Below are positions 56,332 to 64,000 of a DNA stretch of 64,000 bases, in pieces. The notes beneath the pieces were generated by a model, which saw only the letters and a program-made list of their open reading frames with translations, did no database searches and was not told where the DNA came from. A program made the translations under genes and the position numbers. The stretch comes from Allorhodopirellula heiligendammensis (GTDB lineage Bacteria; Planctomycetota; Planctomycetia; Pirellulales; Pirellulaceae), in assembly GCF_007860105.1 (NCBI RefSeq), contig NZ_SJPU01000001.1, positions 496,001 to 560,000 of the forward strand, written 5' to 3'. Each line of letters begins with the position of its first letter. The stretch's first letter is position 1.

Positions 56332-58022
56332 TCCCGGTGGCCACCCAAACGCTTCATTTTAGCAGCAATTAAGATCAGTGAGACGACGATGATTGCGACA
56401 CTGCAGGCGAAGTAACCGAGGACCAATACATAGTTTCCCGGGTAGGCTTGGGAAACCTCATCAACCCGCAACAGATGATGATCCATGGGCAACGCGAATA
56501 GAGCTCGAAATGGACTGCTCACGCCAATCAAATCCACAACTCGCTGGGTTGTTGCCGGCAGATTCAGAGTCGTGACGAGCGTATTCAAACCTGCTGGGAC
56601 GACGTACAGCATGAGCAATACGACATAGGTCGTCATCAACGCCATCGACGTCCGGACCTGATAAAGTGATGCGGTGATCGCCACGAATGCATTGACGATT
56701 GCCACCATGACTGGGATCGCGAACATGCCGGCAACTAATCCCCAATTGGAATAGAAATCCGGATTCAGGAGCAGACCAAGCAACATCGGCCAAACCAGAA
56801 AACTGGTGAGGACAAACGCGACGCGGAACCCAACTACAAACTTTCCCCAAAAGATCCGCCAGGGTGAAAGTGTCGTCGTTAGCAGCATGTCGAGCGTCTG
56901 CCGCTCGCGTTCGCTCGTGAACGCGCCAGCCAAGAAGACGGGCCCGACGAGCAGGTTAAAAACGATCACGTAGACGGCGAACCAGGGAGCCAGGGGCGTT
57001 TTCCAGAACAGCAGTACACCCATCAGCGGAATTGCGAGCAAGATGCTGATCTGGATGACCAGTCGTAGCATCAAGGTGCCTTGGCTGAAGATTTCGCCGT
57101 GGATTTCTTTGTCGTACACCGGATTGGCCCCATCCTCCATCAATGAATCGCGGCGTGGCGGAGCAAACAAGCGGTCGGGGAATTGGTCGGGCTGGATCAC
57201 CAAGCCAACTGCTTGGGCGGCTTCCTGTTCCAAATCCACAATCTCCTTGCCTTCGCTACCGACATCGGGAGGATAGAGCAACCGACTGGCCGTCGCCGCA
57301 CACATCAAGATCACTGCTGAGATGGCAAAGGCGGGGACGACAAATACGATCACCTTCAATCGTAGCAAGCCGTCTGCCGCGAGGGCTTGCCACATCAGCA
57401 CACCGCCGATCACCAAGGGCAGAATGATGAGGTAGCTGACGACGAGCGAATTGCTAGTACGAGAAAAATAGCTGCTGCAAAATACGCCAATCGATCCAAA
57501 CAAAATTACCGAGACGAACAGTCCCAGGTATGCCGCGGCGACCTCGTACACGCTCACACCGCCGAGCGGTAGGAAGAGCACAATGATCGGCAGGGAGGCC
57601 ACAATGAGTAATGCCAGATGGGTGAGCGCCGCCACCAGTTTTCCGATCACGATGGCACCTGGACGGAGGGGACTTGCCAGCAGCATCTCGTAGGTCTGAC
57701 GCTCCTTCTCTCCCGAGATGGTGCCCGCCGCGAAACTGGGGGCGATCAACGAGGCGATGACATACTGACCCAGGAAAAACAGATCGACCAAGCGGCGGGC
57801 CGACGGCGGATTCTGAGTCAAGTCCAAGTGATCATCAGACGGCCACGCAACCCACGTGACCGCTGCGAGCAGGATCTGGTAGACCGCCAACAGGATGAAC
57901 GCGCGGTTCGTCCGCAGATTCACCAGCAGTTCTCGCTGCAACACAGGGTTGTTTTTCAGTCCCCAGCCGGCGAGAAAATTCCAACGTGTTGGCTGCAGGG
58001 ATCGGGACGCGTGCGTATTCAC
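56328..58022 (-). CDS. ABC-2-type transporter permease, tandem-domain
   Basis: 564 residues. Two ABC-2 halves, each with six helices. The first has FAAGTISGEKERQTYEMLLA, SPLRPGAIVIGKLVAALTHL and LVVSYLIILPLVIGGVLMW. The second has FLAGAFTSERERQTLDMLLT, TTLSPWRIFWGKFVVGFRVA and MALMTTYVVLLMLYVVPAGL. The repeated GEKERQTYE/SERERQTLD coupling motif marks internal duplication. A GTG at 58022 (VNTHASRSLQ) fits the family better than ATG 58088, which overlaps epmB by 44 bases. The ATPase is not adjacent. It overlaps the HExxH gene by 4 bases. Confidence 0.85.
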   Translation of the reverse strand: MNTHASRSLQPTRWNFLAGWGLKNNPVLQRELLVNLRTNRAFILLAVYQILLAAVTWVAWPSDDHLDLTQNPPSARRLVDLFFLGQYVIASLIAPSFAAGTISGEKERQTYEMLLASPLRPGAIVIGKLVAALTHLALLIVASLPIIVLFLPLGGVSVYEVAAAYLGLFVSVILFGSIGVFCSSYFSRTSNSLVVSYLIILPLVIGGVLMWQALAADGLLRLKVIVFVVPAFAISAVILMCAATASRLLYPPDVGSEGKEIVDLEQEAAQAVGLVIQPDQFPDRLFAPPRRDSLMEDGANPVYDKEIHGEIFSQGTLMLRLVIQISILLAIPLMGVLLFWKTPLAPWFAVYVIVFNLLVGPVFLAGAFTSERERQTLDMLLTTTLSPWRIFWGKFVVGFRVAFVLTSFLVWPMLLGLLLNPDFYSNWGLVAGMFAIPVMVAIVNAFVAITASLYQVRTSMALMTTYVVLLMLYVVPAGLNTLVTTLNLPATTQRVVDLIGVSSPFRALFALPMDHHLLRVDEVSQAYPGNYVLVLGYFACSVAIIVVSLILIAAKMKRLGGHRE

Positions 58023-58044
58023 GGACTTCTCATGATGGTGGTGT

Positions 58045-59097
58045 CTACAACCGCGTTTTGGATTTCTCGCCGGCAATTTCGCTGACATAGCGGGGCACTG
58101 CGAACCCAGGCAACCTCGATTCTAGCTGTTCAATCAGCTCCCGACCACGCGCTGGAGATACTTCGAAGTGGGCGGCACCGGCAACGCGGTCGAGCTGATG
58201 CAGATAGTAGGGTATCACGCGGCAATCGATGAGCGCTCGCGAGAGCGATTCCAAGTCTTCTACGGAGTCGTTGACGCCTCGCAGCAGCACGGATTGATTG
58301 AGGACCGGAATCCCAGCATCCACCATCCGCTGTAGTGCGGCAGCGGTTTCACCATCGATCTCTGCGGCGTGATTGCTGTGAACGACCATCCATACCGTCA
58401 AGCGGGAGGCACGCAGACGCTCGATCAGCGATCGATTTACCCGCGACGGGATTACGATCGGCATTCGCGAGTGAATTCGCAGTCGCCCAATGTGCTCGAT
58501 GCCTTCGATTTTTGAGATCAAGGCGTCCAAGGCGGCATCGGTCATTGTCAGCGGATCGCCACCGCTCAAGATGACCTCCTCGAGGTCGCGTCGCTCCCGT
58601 AGGTATGCCAAGGAGGGCTCGTACGCTTGGCTGCGTGATCCAGATTCCTGGTAGGGGAATGCTCTGCGAAAGCAGTATCGGCAGTGCACTCCGCAGGCTC
58701 CGGTCGTGATCACGAGCGCTCGAGCAGCGTATTTGTGCAGCACCCCTGGCGCGACGTTGGCTTGTAGATCGCCGACAGGATCCGCATGGAACCCAGCCAC
58801 CTCGACCCCCTCGGCGTGGGTTGGCATGACCTGCATCAGCAAGGGATCCGTCTCGTCGCCCGGCCGCATGCGAGCGGCGAATTCTCGCGGAACGAAGACA
58901 GGGAAACCGTGGTTTTCGTCGTCAATCGATGTCTCAGCGGGCGTGGAGTCTGGCCCCCCTGCGATCGTTGTTGCCAGTCCCAGCATGCGTCGCAGCTCAG
59001 TGGTTGAGCGGATCGCCAGACGCATGGAATCGAGCCAGTCATCATCGGCGGGTGGAACCTGCTGCCCAGCGGGATCGGCGAGGTCCATTGAAGACAT
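58045..59097 (-). CDS. epmB: EF-P beta-lysylation radical SAM enzyme (lysine 2,3-aminomutase-like)
   Basis: 350 residues from MSSMDLADPAGQQVPPADDD. Radical SAM motif CGVHCRYCFR (C-x3-C-x2-C). EVILSGGDPLTMTDAALDAL is a KamA hallmark, and SRMPIVIPSRVN, VVHSNHAAEID and PVLNQSVLLRGVNDSVEDLE are present. Length equals EpmB (about 342). EpmB converts lysine to beta-lysine for attachment to EF-P. The gene faces away from efp with about 110 bases between, the usual linkage. No epmA is visible in the window. Alternative start at 59172. Confidence 0.92.
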   Translation of the reverse strand: MSSMDLADPAGQQVPPADDDWLDSMRLAIRSTTELRRMLGLATTIAGGPDSTPAETSIDDENHGFPVFVPREFAARMRPGDETDPLLMQVMPTHAEGVEVAGFHADPVGDLQANVAPGVLHKYAARALVITTGACGVHCRYCFRRAFPYQESGSRSQAYEPSLAYLRERRDLEEVILSGGDPLTMTDAALDALISKIEGIEHIGRLRIHSRMPIVIPSRVNRSLIERLRASRLTVWMVVHSNHAAEIDGETAAALQRMVDAGIPVLNQSVLLRGVNDSVEDLESLSRALIDCRVIPYYLHQLDRVAGAAHFEVSPARGRELIEQLESRLPGFAVPRYVSEIAGEKSKTRL

Positions 59098-59206
59098 AAA
59101 ATCTTTGTCCGCATGGGGTGGGACAACCTGACCCTCGCTCGTTAAACTCTTTGCCTTCCGATTCACAATCACTGACTTTCTTTTCCGTTTGGGAGTGGAG
59201 CCGCCC

Positions 59207-59776
59207 GTGGCAAGTTACAATACAAGCGATTTTCGCAAAGGCCTGAAGATCCAAATCGATGGCGAACCGTATTTGATGACCGAGATGATGTTCGTCAAAC
59301 CCGGGAAAGGCAACGCCATGTACAAGTGCAAGATGAAAAATCTGATCCGTGGCACCACCCTTGACCGGACCTACAAAGGCGGTGACTCGCTCGAATCCGC
59401 AGACGTTGAAACCACCACCGTCCAGTTCCTGTATCGTCAGGGCGAAGACTACGTTTTCATGGATGGGGAAACATTCGAGCAGTACGAGGTCACCTCCGAC
59501 GTCGCTGGCGACATCTGGAAATACCTGAAAGACGGCATGGAATGTTCCATGACGCTCTACAATGGCCAGGCGATCATTGTCGAAGCACCCCAGCATGTGC
59601 AGCTTGAAGTCGTGGAAACGGCTCCTGGTACCAAGGGCGACACGGCCACGAACGTGACCAAGCCGGCCAAAATGGAAACAGGTGCGGAGTTTCTGGTGCC
59701 TGGTTTCATCAAGGAAGGCAATGTCATCAAGATCAGTACGATCACCGGCGAATACGTCGAACGCGTTAGCAACTAG
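59207..59776 (+). CDS. efp: elongation factor P
   Basis: 189 residues from a GTG start (VASYNTSDFRKGLKIQIDGE); GGGAGTGGAG is a ribosome site 10 bases upstream. Domain I contains FVKPGKGNAMYKCKMKNLI with lysine K34 at the tip, the residue modified by beta-lysine in species with EpmA/EpmB, so the divergent epmB fits. Domains II and III follow (VQFLYRQGEDYVFMDGETFE; GAEFLVPGFIKEGNVIKIST). EF-P relieves ribosome stalling at polyproline. Length is normal. Confidence 0.96.
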   Translation: MASYNTSDFRKGLKIQIDGEPYLMTEMMFVKPGKGNAMYKCKMKNLIRGTTLDRTYKGGDSLESADVETTTVQFLYRQGEDYVFMDGETFEQYEVTSDVAGDIWKYLKDGMECSMTLYNGQAIIVEAPQHVQLEVVETAPGTKGDTATNVTKPAKMETGAEFLVPGFIKEGNVIKISTITGEYVERVSN

Positions 59777-59791
59777 CAAAAACAATCCTTC

Positions 59792-61126
59792 GTGATCAAC
59801 AAACGGCACCGGCTGACCCTCGTTTCGATGAGCTGTCTGCGGGTGGGTCACGACGAGTTGCTCGCCCGCGGAATGAGCCTGCCGGGACTCGCCCGGCGGG
59901 CCTCCGCACTTGCTCAGCTGCCACCGCTGGGATTGCTGACAATCGCAGCGACCGCGCCAGCGGATTGGGACATCGACTTGGTGAGCGACGATGGCAGGGA
60001 CGATGAGGCGGATATCGTGGATCGGATCCTGCATCATCGACCCGATGTCGTTGCATTCTCATGCCTGACACCCGCAGTGGACCGTGCGGCGCGGATCAGT
60101 GCGCTGGTTCGCAGGCAGCGTGTCAGCGAAAAGCGAATCGTCACGGTTGTTGGTGGTCTACACGCAACGGCGGCACCCTCGCACTGTGAGCCACATTTCG
60201 ATGTTGTCACCAGCGGCGACGGCGAAGTGACGCTGCCAAGGTTACTGTCCGACATCGTCGCGGGCCAGATGCAACTTCGCTACTCCGCCAATGGGAGCTA
60301 CTGCCTAGCGAAATCGCCCACACCACGCTGGGATTTAATTGGGCCAGATGCACCGCCCCGCTATACCTTGCAGACGATGCGAGGCTGTCCGTGGGCATGT
60401 TCATTTTGCGCCGCCAGCCGCCTGCTGGGGCTACCACGGACGAAGTCCAATGATCAAATTGAACGCGAACTTGCCGCCATCACCGCGATGCGCCAGCGTC
60501 CGTGGATCGAGCTGGCCGATGACAACACATTCGCCAGCGACCGGGATCATGGGCCGATGCTCGACGCACTTCGCCAATGTGGTGCCCGGTGGTTCACCGA
60601 ATCGGATTGGCGAATTGCCGAACGCCCCGATCTGCTGCGCCAGATTGCGGCCAGCGGATGTCGACAAATTTTGATCGGTTTGGAGTCGAGTGTCTTTCGC
60701 TATCGAGGAATGGGCGCCAAAACGGCGGCTTGGCAGCGTATGATCGATGCCGTCGACGTCATTCAAGCCGCTGGAATTATAGTCAATGCGTGTTTCATTG
60801 TCGGTGCCGATGGTGAAACGCCTGAGTCGATCGAGAGGCTCGGAGATTATTTGGAAACCGCCTCGATGGGAGAAGTCCAATTGACGCTGCAAACCCCGTT
60901 TCCCGGCACCAGCCTCTATGATTCCCTCAAGGCCGCCGGTCGACTTCTGCCCGGCGACTTCTCTCGCTACACGTTGTTCGATGTTGTCTATCAACCCGAT
61001 CAGATGACGGCCGAGCAGTTGCAGAACGCATTTCACGATCTCGTGTCCCGAGTATTTCGCGACGATGTGCAGCGAAGACGCGACAAGATTCAAAAATCCA
61101 TTCGAGCGATTGCGAGGACACGATGA
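59792..61126 (+). CDS. B12-binding-domain radical SAM protein
   Basis: 444 residues with GTG start at 59792. N-terminal Rossmann-like B12-binding domain (PPLGLLTIAATAPADWDIDL, DVVAFSCLTPAVDRAARISA, IVTVVGGLHATAAPSHCEPH, FDVVTSGDGEVTLPRLL). Radical SAM core: QTMRGCPWACSFCAASRLLG with C-x3-C-x2-C, IELADDNTFAS, QILIGLESSVF. The cobalamin ligand motif D-x-H-x2-G is absent. Substrate unknown. It starts 15 bases after efp, so they are co-transcribed. Confidence 0.86.
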   Translation: MINKRHRLTLVSMSCLRVGHDELLARGMSLPGLARRASALAQLPPLGLLTIAATAPADWDIDLVSDDGRDDEADIVDRILHHRPDVVAFSCLTPAVDRAARISALVRRQRVSEKRIVTVVGGLHATAAPSHCEPHFDVVTSGDGEVTLPRLLSDIVAGQMQLRYSANGSYCLAKSPTPRWDLIGPDAPPRYTLQTMRGCPWACSFCAASRLLGLPRTKSNDQIERELAAITAMRQRPWIELADDNTFASDRDHGPMLDALRQCGARWFTESDWRIAERPDLLRQIAASGCRQILIGLESSVFRYRGMGAKTAAWQRMIDAVDVIQAAGIIVNACFIVGADGETPESIERLGDYLETASMGEVQLTLQTPFPGTSLYDSLKAAGRLLPGDFSRYTLFDVVYQPDQMTAEQLQNAFHDLVSRVFRDDVQRRRDKIQKSIRAIARTR

Positions 61127-62439
61127 CCACCCTGAGACTCCGAGATCCACTGCTGTTCCTATTCGGCGTCCGATCGTCGATCCAGCGCGTGCTGCGTTGC
61201 CCGAAGGCAATCTGGCTGGCACTCACGTTGGTAGCGACTGCCGCTATCGCGCGAGAATATGACGCGGTGAGTTGGCTGCATGACCCGCGGGATCTCGTAG
61301 CGCCCTTTGCTGCCTCGCTATTGATTGGTTCCATCGTTTTTCTGTTCGTGATGATTGGCCTCGTTTCCATCGGTCGGAACAGCCCAAGCGTGTGGCGAGA
61401 CTATCGTGTGTTCATGACGGGTTACTGGATGACCGCGCCGCTGGCGTGGTTATATGCGATCCCGATAGAGAGCATGGCTGATGAAGTAACGGCATTGAAG
61501 TTCAACCTGACGATGCTTTCGGTTGTTTCGATCTGGCGTGTCCTGTTATTCAGCCGCGTCGTTGCCATTCAGTTCGGTGTCCCGATGCTCGCCGTGATGT
61601 CATGGGTGCTTTTGCCGTGCATGATGATTGCGTTTGTGGCACTGTTGGCGGCAAATCTATCCATGGTTTCCATCATGGGCGGGATCCGCTTGACGCAGGC
61701 ACAGCAGATTTTGGTGGACTACCAGGGCGGCGTCGCGATGATCTGTTACTACGGTGTGATCCCGACGCTTGTTATCGGCTTGGTGGCCATCGGTGTCCTC
61801 CGTGGGAAGCATGCTCCTGGAAATGAACTGCCTGCGCTCAACGGTCGGATGCGTCGTCGCGTGTGGTGGCTACCAATCACAGCGTCCTCTTTATTGTTGG
61901 CAAGTGCTGTCGTGTTCCAGCCGCGTTTGTACCGGGCTACCGAGGTTGATACGCTGCTCCGTGGTGGGCACGTCGTCGAGGCAATCGATAAAATGCAGAA
62001 AGGCGGTGAGCAAGTGTTTCCAATTGTTTGGGACCCGCCGCCTCGATTCCCTGACCGAGACAGTCAATCACCCACGATCGCCCAACTCATCGCTGGGATC
62101 GAAAACACCCAGTGTCCACGTTGGATCGTCGATAGATTGTTGGTGCAAGCTGACGAGATCGCCTTGCGGCAAGAGGGTTGGTATCAGGGAACCCGCGAAC
62201 AGGGCTACCTTCAGAGGCATTTTCCTCAGCATGATCCAGAACAAGTCATGCACGCAATCGAGTCGCTACAAGAACTGCAGCGGCTGGACATCGGTGATGC
62301 GGCCACGATCGCCCATCGCGCAACTTTACTCCAGACACTCGCAGAGGTGCGCAAGCAAGCGGAATTCAATGCTGCCGAATCAGGCCCCCGCTCCGATAAG
62401 AACGAGGACCAGACACCTATCCAAGCCGACGATGACTGA
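61123..62439 (+). CDS. multi-spanning membrane protein of unknown function
   Basis: 438 residues with about six membrane helices in the first 280 residues: IWLALTLVATAAIAREY, PFAASLLIGSIVFLFVMIGL, LMFVTGYWMTAPLAWLYAIP-type segment (around 100), VMSWVLLPCMMIAFVALLAA, MICYYGVIPTLVIGLVAIGV and WWLPITASSLLLASAVVFQP. The C-terminal 150 residues are soluble and helical. Coupled to the radical SAM gene by a 4-base overlap. Family not recognised. Confidence 0.75.
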   Translation: MTTLRLRDPLLFLFGVRSSIQRVLRCPKAIWLALTLVATAAIAREYDAVSWLHDPRDLVAPFAASLLIGSIVFLFVMIGLVSIGRNSPSVWRDYRVFMTGYWMTAPLAWLYAIPIESMADEVTALKFNLTMLSVVSIWRVLLFSRVVAIQFGVPMLAVMSWVLLPCMMIAFVALLAANLSMVSIMGGIRLTQAQQILVDYQGGVAMICYYGVIPTLVIGLVAIGVLRGKHAPGNELPALNGRMRRRVWWLPITASSLLLASAVVFQPRLYRATEVDTLLRGGHVVEAIDKMQKGGEQVFPIVWDPPPRFPDRDSQSPTIAQLIAGIENTQCPRWIVDRLLVQADEIALRQEGWYQGTREQGYLQRHFPQHDPEQVMHAIESLQELQRLDIGDAATIAHRATLLQTLAEVRKQAEFNAAESGPRSDKNEDQTPIQADDD

Positions 62440-62477
62440 GCAGACGGGAAAACCGTTCGCCGGTAGAACCAGACTGA

Positions 62478-63449
62478 CTACGCGAATGCTTTGCGAAGCA
62501 TGGCGAGACTTTTGGGGACTGCGGTTTTGTAAGATTCACCGCCTTCAAATTCGAGCGAAATATAACCGCGGTAATCAACATCACGCAAGATCTTGGCGAC
62601 ACGATCGTAGTCGATGTCGAGTGAATACCACGTACCGCCACCGTAGTACGTTTTCGCTTGAACGAAGACCGCTTCGGGTGCGAGCTGTGCGTATTGCTCG
62701 TACTGGTTCTCCAAAAAATTGCCAGTGTCCAGTGTGGCACGCAGCCACGGTGAATTGACCTTGCCCAGCACCCTCAGAACACCCGCGGCGGTCCGACCGA
62801 GCCCCCAGTGATTCTCCAGCCCGAGTACGACGCCGCACTTCTCAGCCGTTGGCAAACATTTCTCGAATCCCTCGCGAACCCAAGCGAATCCATCGTCATC
62901 GGTATAACCCTCCAGTTGCGGTTCGATGCCCTTGTTCGCCATCAATTCATCGAAGTCGCCCGATGTGCCCCAGCGGCCGGTATTGACGCGAATGGTTGGA
63001 ATCCCCATCGCGTAAGCCAGCTCGATGCAACGAATCGTGTGCTGGACGTTCTCCTGACGCTGCACAGGATCGGGCGTCACGAATGATTGGTGTGTTGAAA
63101 GCCCACACAAACTCAAGCCCAGTCGGAAGGCGCGTTGCTTGATTCGCTGCAATGTCCCTGGCGATTCGTCTTCCATCTGGACATGCAGGATTTCGACGGC
63201 ATCGAACCCTGCATCTCCCGCCAGATTCACACACTCCTCAATCGATAATTTGCTGTTGTCTTGATACCGCCAATATGAATAGGTCGAGACCGCAATCGGA
63301 TTGGGGTGCCGCTTTCTCGCATCGGCCAATTCGGGTTCGCTGGCATTGGCGACCTGTGGCTGGCTGAGAGAACTAGGCAGCATCGACGCGGTCGCCAAGG
63401 CGGCGGTCGCGCTAGCGAGTTGTCGTCGCGTGAGATGTAAATCGTTCAT
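62478..63449 (-). CDS. Tat-exported sugar phosphate isomerase/epimerase-like protein
   Basis: 323 residues from MNDLHLTRRQLASATAALAT, a twin-arginine signal peptide (RRQLA then hydrophobic). The TIM barrel follows: AVSTYSYWRY, AGDAGFDAVEILHVQMEDES, GLSLCGLSTHQSF, NVQHTIRCIELAYAMGIPTI, CGVVLGLENHWGL (metal-binding Glu), WLRATLDTGNF (Asp), VFVQAKTYYGG and GYISLEFEGGESY (last Glu). Metal-ligand positions are kept. Planctomycetes have many such exported xylose-isomerase-like proteins; substrate unknown. ATG 63449 chosen because the longer frame lacks the Tat start. Confidence 0.86.
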   Translation of the reverse strand: MNDLHLTRRQLASATAALATASMLPSSLSQPQVANASEPELADARKRHPNPIAVSTYSYWRYQDNSKLSIEECVNLAGDAGFDAVEILHVQMEDESPGTLQRIKQRAFRLGLSLCGLSTHQSFVTPDPVQRQENVQHTIRCIELAYAMGIPTIRVNTGRWGTSGDFDELMANKGIEPQLEGYTDDDGFAWVREGFEKCLPTAEKCGVVLGLENHWGLGRTAAGVLRVLGKVNSPWLRATLDTGNFLENQYEQYAQLAPEAVFVQAKTYYGGGTWYSLDIDYDRVAKILRDVDYRGYISLEFEGGESYKTAVPKSLAMLRKAFA

Positions 63450-63519
63450 CGGTGAATTTCCTGCAAGGCCGCGATAAAAGTTCATAGGACGAGCAAGTGT
63501 ATTGTACCGATCGTCCCGG

Positions 63520-64000
63520 CTAGCGTTGGTCGGTTTCCAGGATTTGGGATGTTGCTGGTGCCGCTTGCATCGTAGTCTTGCTCAGCGTTTCACGGTACTG
63601 TCGGACCTTGCTCGGTATTGACACCAATGCTGTGTTTGCGGCCATTGCTAGCAGTACAACCAGGCCGATTCCTGCGATGGTCTTTGTGACCGGACCGTTG
63701 ACCTGATCTCCCATCACATCCTTACTGCTTGCCAACCAGAGCAAGACGATTGCCACCAGGGGAGCCCCCACGACGGTCACCGCTTGCGCCATGATGATCG
63801 TCGGAGTCCGGTCAAAGTCGAGTACTAACGCAGCCAGAGACACAGTCATTCCGCTTAGCAAGACGAGAGTGGTCATGATGCGTGGCCAGCGGTCATGACT
63901 ACCGCTGCCGAGACCCAAACCGTCCGACGCGATGAAGCCGCCCACCATCGAATTCACGAGAAATGATGAATAGGCTGCACAGAACAAGCCCAGGCAAAAG
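63520..64000 (-). CDS. NRAMP-family divalent metal transporter, C-terminal part (runs off window)
   Basis: About 160 residues at the window edge, entering as FCLGLFCAAYSSFLVNSMVG. GGFIASDGLGLGSGSHDRWP follows, then helices LVLLSGMTVSLAALVL, AQAVTVVGAPLVAIVLLWLA and AGIGLVVLLAMAANTALVSI. The order and the A-x-SS-x2-N-x2-GG segment match the last four helices of NRAMP Mn2+/Fe2+ transporters of planctomycetes. Start lies outside the window. Confidence 0.7.
   Translation of the reverse strand, partial: FCLGLFCAAYSSFLVNSMVGGFIASDGLGLGSGSHDRWPRIMTTLVLLSGMTVSLAALVLDFDRTPTIIMAQAVTVVGAPLVAIVLLWLASSKDVMGDQVNGPVTKTIAGIGLVVLLAMAANTALVSIPSKVRQYRETLSKTTMQAAPATSQILETDQR

Overview
The window looks like a chromosomal segment of a planctomycete close to the Rhodopirellula/Pirellulaceae group. 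This rests on protein style: a Hanks-type kinase, a Tat-exported sugar isomerase-like protein, a DevBCA-type exporter, many REP-type transposase and IS remnants, and moderate GC. No rRNA or marker gene fixes the taxon.

Left flank (1-5.1 kb): ordinary genes. These are the end of pdxA, a small DUF2007-like protein, a Ser/Thr kinase coupled by a 4-base overlap to an orphan GyrB-like TOPRIM protein, and an exported S15 peptidase. At 5.3-8.4 kb, four same-strand genes of unknown role are separated by three attC-like folds (GTGAT-N6-CGTT plus pairing arms). This resembles a small integron-cassette cluster with no integrase. At 8.6-14.5 kb there is a graveyard of mobile DNA: an IS4-like C-terminus, a REP-associated tyrosine transposase with a 532-bp duplicated tail, an IS1380-like remnant split by a complete IS3 element, an ISKra4-like transposase and an ergothioneine egtD fragment.

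At 14.5-21.7 kb, eleven minus-strand genes form what looks like a MarR-controlled stress/redox cluster: DoxX-like, MarR, MBL-fold alkyl sulfatase-like, YciI-like, DoxX, SDR, siderophore-interacting reductase, DUF4405-like, small membrane protein and NmrA/QorB-like reductase. A perfect 8+3+8 palindrome lies just upstream of the first gene. GNAT, CoA-binding and DUF1569 genes follow.

At 23.7-25.3 kb there is a dense array of tRNA and degenerate tRNA-like units (Ala-UGC, Arg-UCU, Tyr-GUA, Arg-UCG, Arg-GCG, Cys-GCA and others) enclosing a small SEC-C gene. It runs straight into a gene with a HEPN RNase motif and then a cluster of nuclease/helicase genes (DUF2130, a 1944-aa DUF4011-type helicase, an 1168-aa RecB-like/RNase H-like helicase), an AlkZ-related protein and two nucleotidyltransferases. 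The tRNA array, HEPN protein and helicases together are the best candidate for an undescribed defence-type system here.

At 42.0-49.3 kb is an integrative element: winged-helix regulator, an operon of a serine recombinase and two ParB/RepB-like proteins preceded by 11-bp-phased iterons, a large unknown gene, an excisionase-like protein and a tyrosine integrase abutting the 3' end of tRNA-Ser(CGA). The right flank (49.5-64 kb) returns to housekeeping: DevA with a cNMP-binding domain divergent from DevB-DevC, FixH-like, a sigma-54 activator broken by a 13-bp tandem duplication, an HExxH protein, an ABC-2 permease, epmB divergent from efp, a radical SAM protein, a membrane protein, a sugar isomerase-like protein and the end of an NRAMP transporter.
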